Under the pieces are notes generated by a model, which ran no database searches, had not been told where the DNA came from, and was given only the letters and a program-made list of their open reading frames with translations. This document shows positions 63,703 to 64,000 of a stretch of 64,000 nt of DNA, one piece after another (the stretch's first letter is position 1; each line of letters begins with the position of its first letter). Both the position numbers and the translations under genes were made by a program. Where the stretch lies: assembly GCF_037975245.1 (NCBI RefSeq), contig NC_092578.1:8471001-8535000 (forward strand), read 5' to 3'. Source of the stretch: Apostichopus japonicus (lineage: Eukaryota; Echinodermata; Holothuroidea; Aspidochirotida; Stichopodidae).

Positions 63703-64000
63703 TCCACTTAATTAGGTAAACTCGTGTTCTTCTATAAGTAGAAATCCATTTCACTTAAGTGAACCTCTCCATTCACTAACGTACATAATCATATATATAG
63801 GCATTAATGTATTCTGACTAATGTAAACCTGCGACATTTTATATTCCCGGAGATTGATGATATAGTTCATATGGCGCGTTGAAACTCCACCCGTGAATCT
63901 AATAAGTTTTTACCCACCTTCCAACGCCTAAACGAGTGTGGGTGTAATAACTTTAGGCGCCAACGCCACTGCGGAAAGACATGTACAAGTGGAGGGTTCG

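Overview
The window looks like AT-rich, intron-rich, repeat-laden animal chromosomal DNA. The receptor architecture, the Penelope-like and Ty3 elements and the many short non-autonomous transposons fit a marine invertebrate deuterostome, most likely an echinoderm (possibly a sea cucumber). That taxonomic call is inference, since no rRNA or mitochondrial marker is present.

Positions 995-40040 (+ strand) hold the 3' part of one large receptor tyrosine kinase gene of the VEGFR type. Twenty exons can be placed with matching GT/AG borders and a continuous frame of about 1450 residues: eight Ig-like domains (995-21609), a transmembrane segment (22908-23011), a juxtamembrane exon, and a split kinase domain with a long insert (24231-38978). 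A short tail (39825-40040) carries two YxxM motifs. The start codon and signal peptide lie before the window. The introns are full of mobile DNA: two hAT-like MITEs (1942-2295, 3280-3650), tRNA-derived SINEs, a TTAA-flanked element (9941-10579), a TIR element (12800-13500), a 5'-truncated Penelope-like element (about 19240-21190), a second Penelope fragment (37003-38764), and a complete young Ty3/gypsy retrotransposon (26678-33491). The Ty3 element has LTRs of equal length that read as identical, and separate gag and pol frames joined by an apparent -1 frameshift signal.

Positions 40041-56388 are a 3' UTR followed by intergenic repeat-rich DNA. They include a minisatellite of about 145 bp period (45249-47180), a retroposed copy headed by the 5' part of U2 snRNA with 15-bp target duplications (47376-47558), and a CR1-like LINE 3' end split by a 1345-bp foldback element whose ends are 22-bp tandem arrays. 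A 2-kb inverted-repeat element (53141-55141) carries a decayed open frame.

Positions 56398-59629 (+) hold a compact three-exon gene for a secreted 251-residue pro-protein: signal peptide, pro-region, dibasic cleavage site and a seven-cysteine C-terminal domain that resembles Spaetzle/Trunk/neurotrophin cystine-knot ligands.

Positions 59630-64000 are repeats again: a second SINE family with a TA tail, and a second copy of the 44.2-47.2 kb repeat that was interrupted by a 922-bp hAT-like MITE, with the uninterrupted paralogue showing the empty site. The two cellular genes have no sequence-visible functional link beyond one encoding a growth-factor receptor and the other a putative secreted ligand of a different family.
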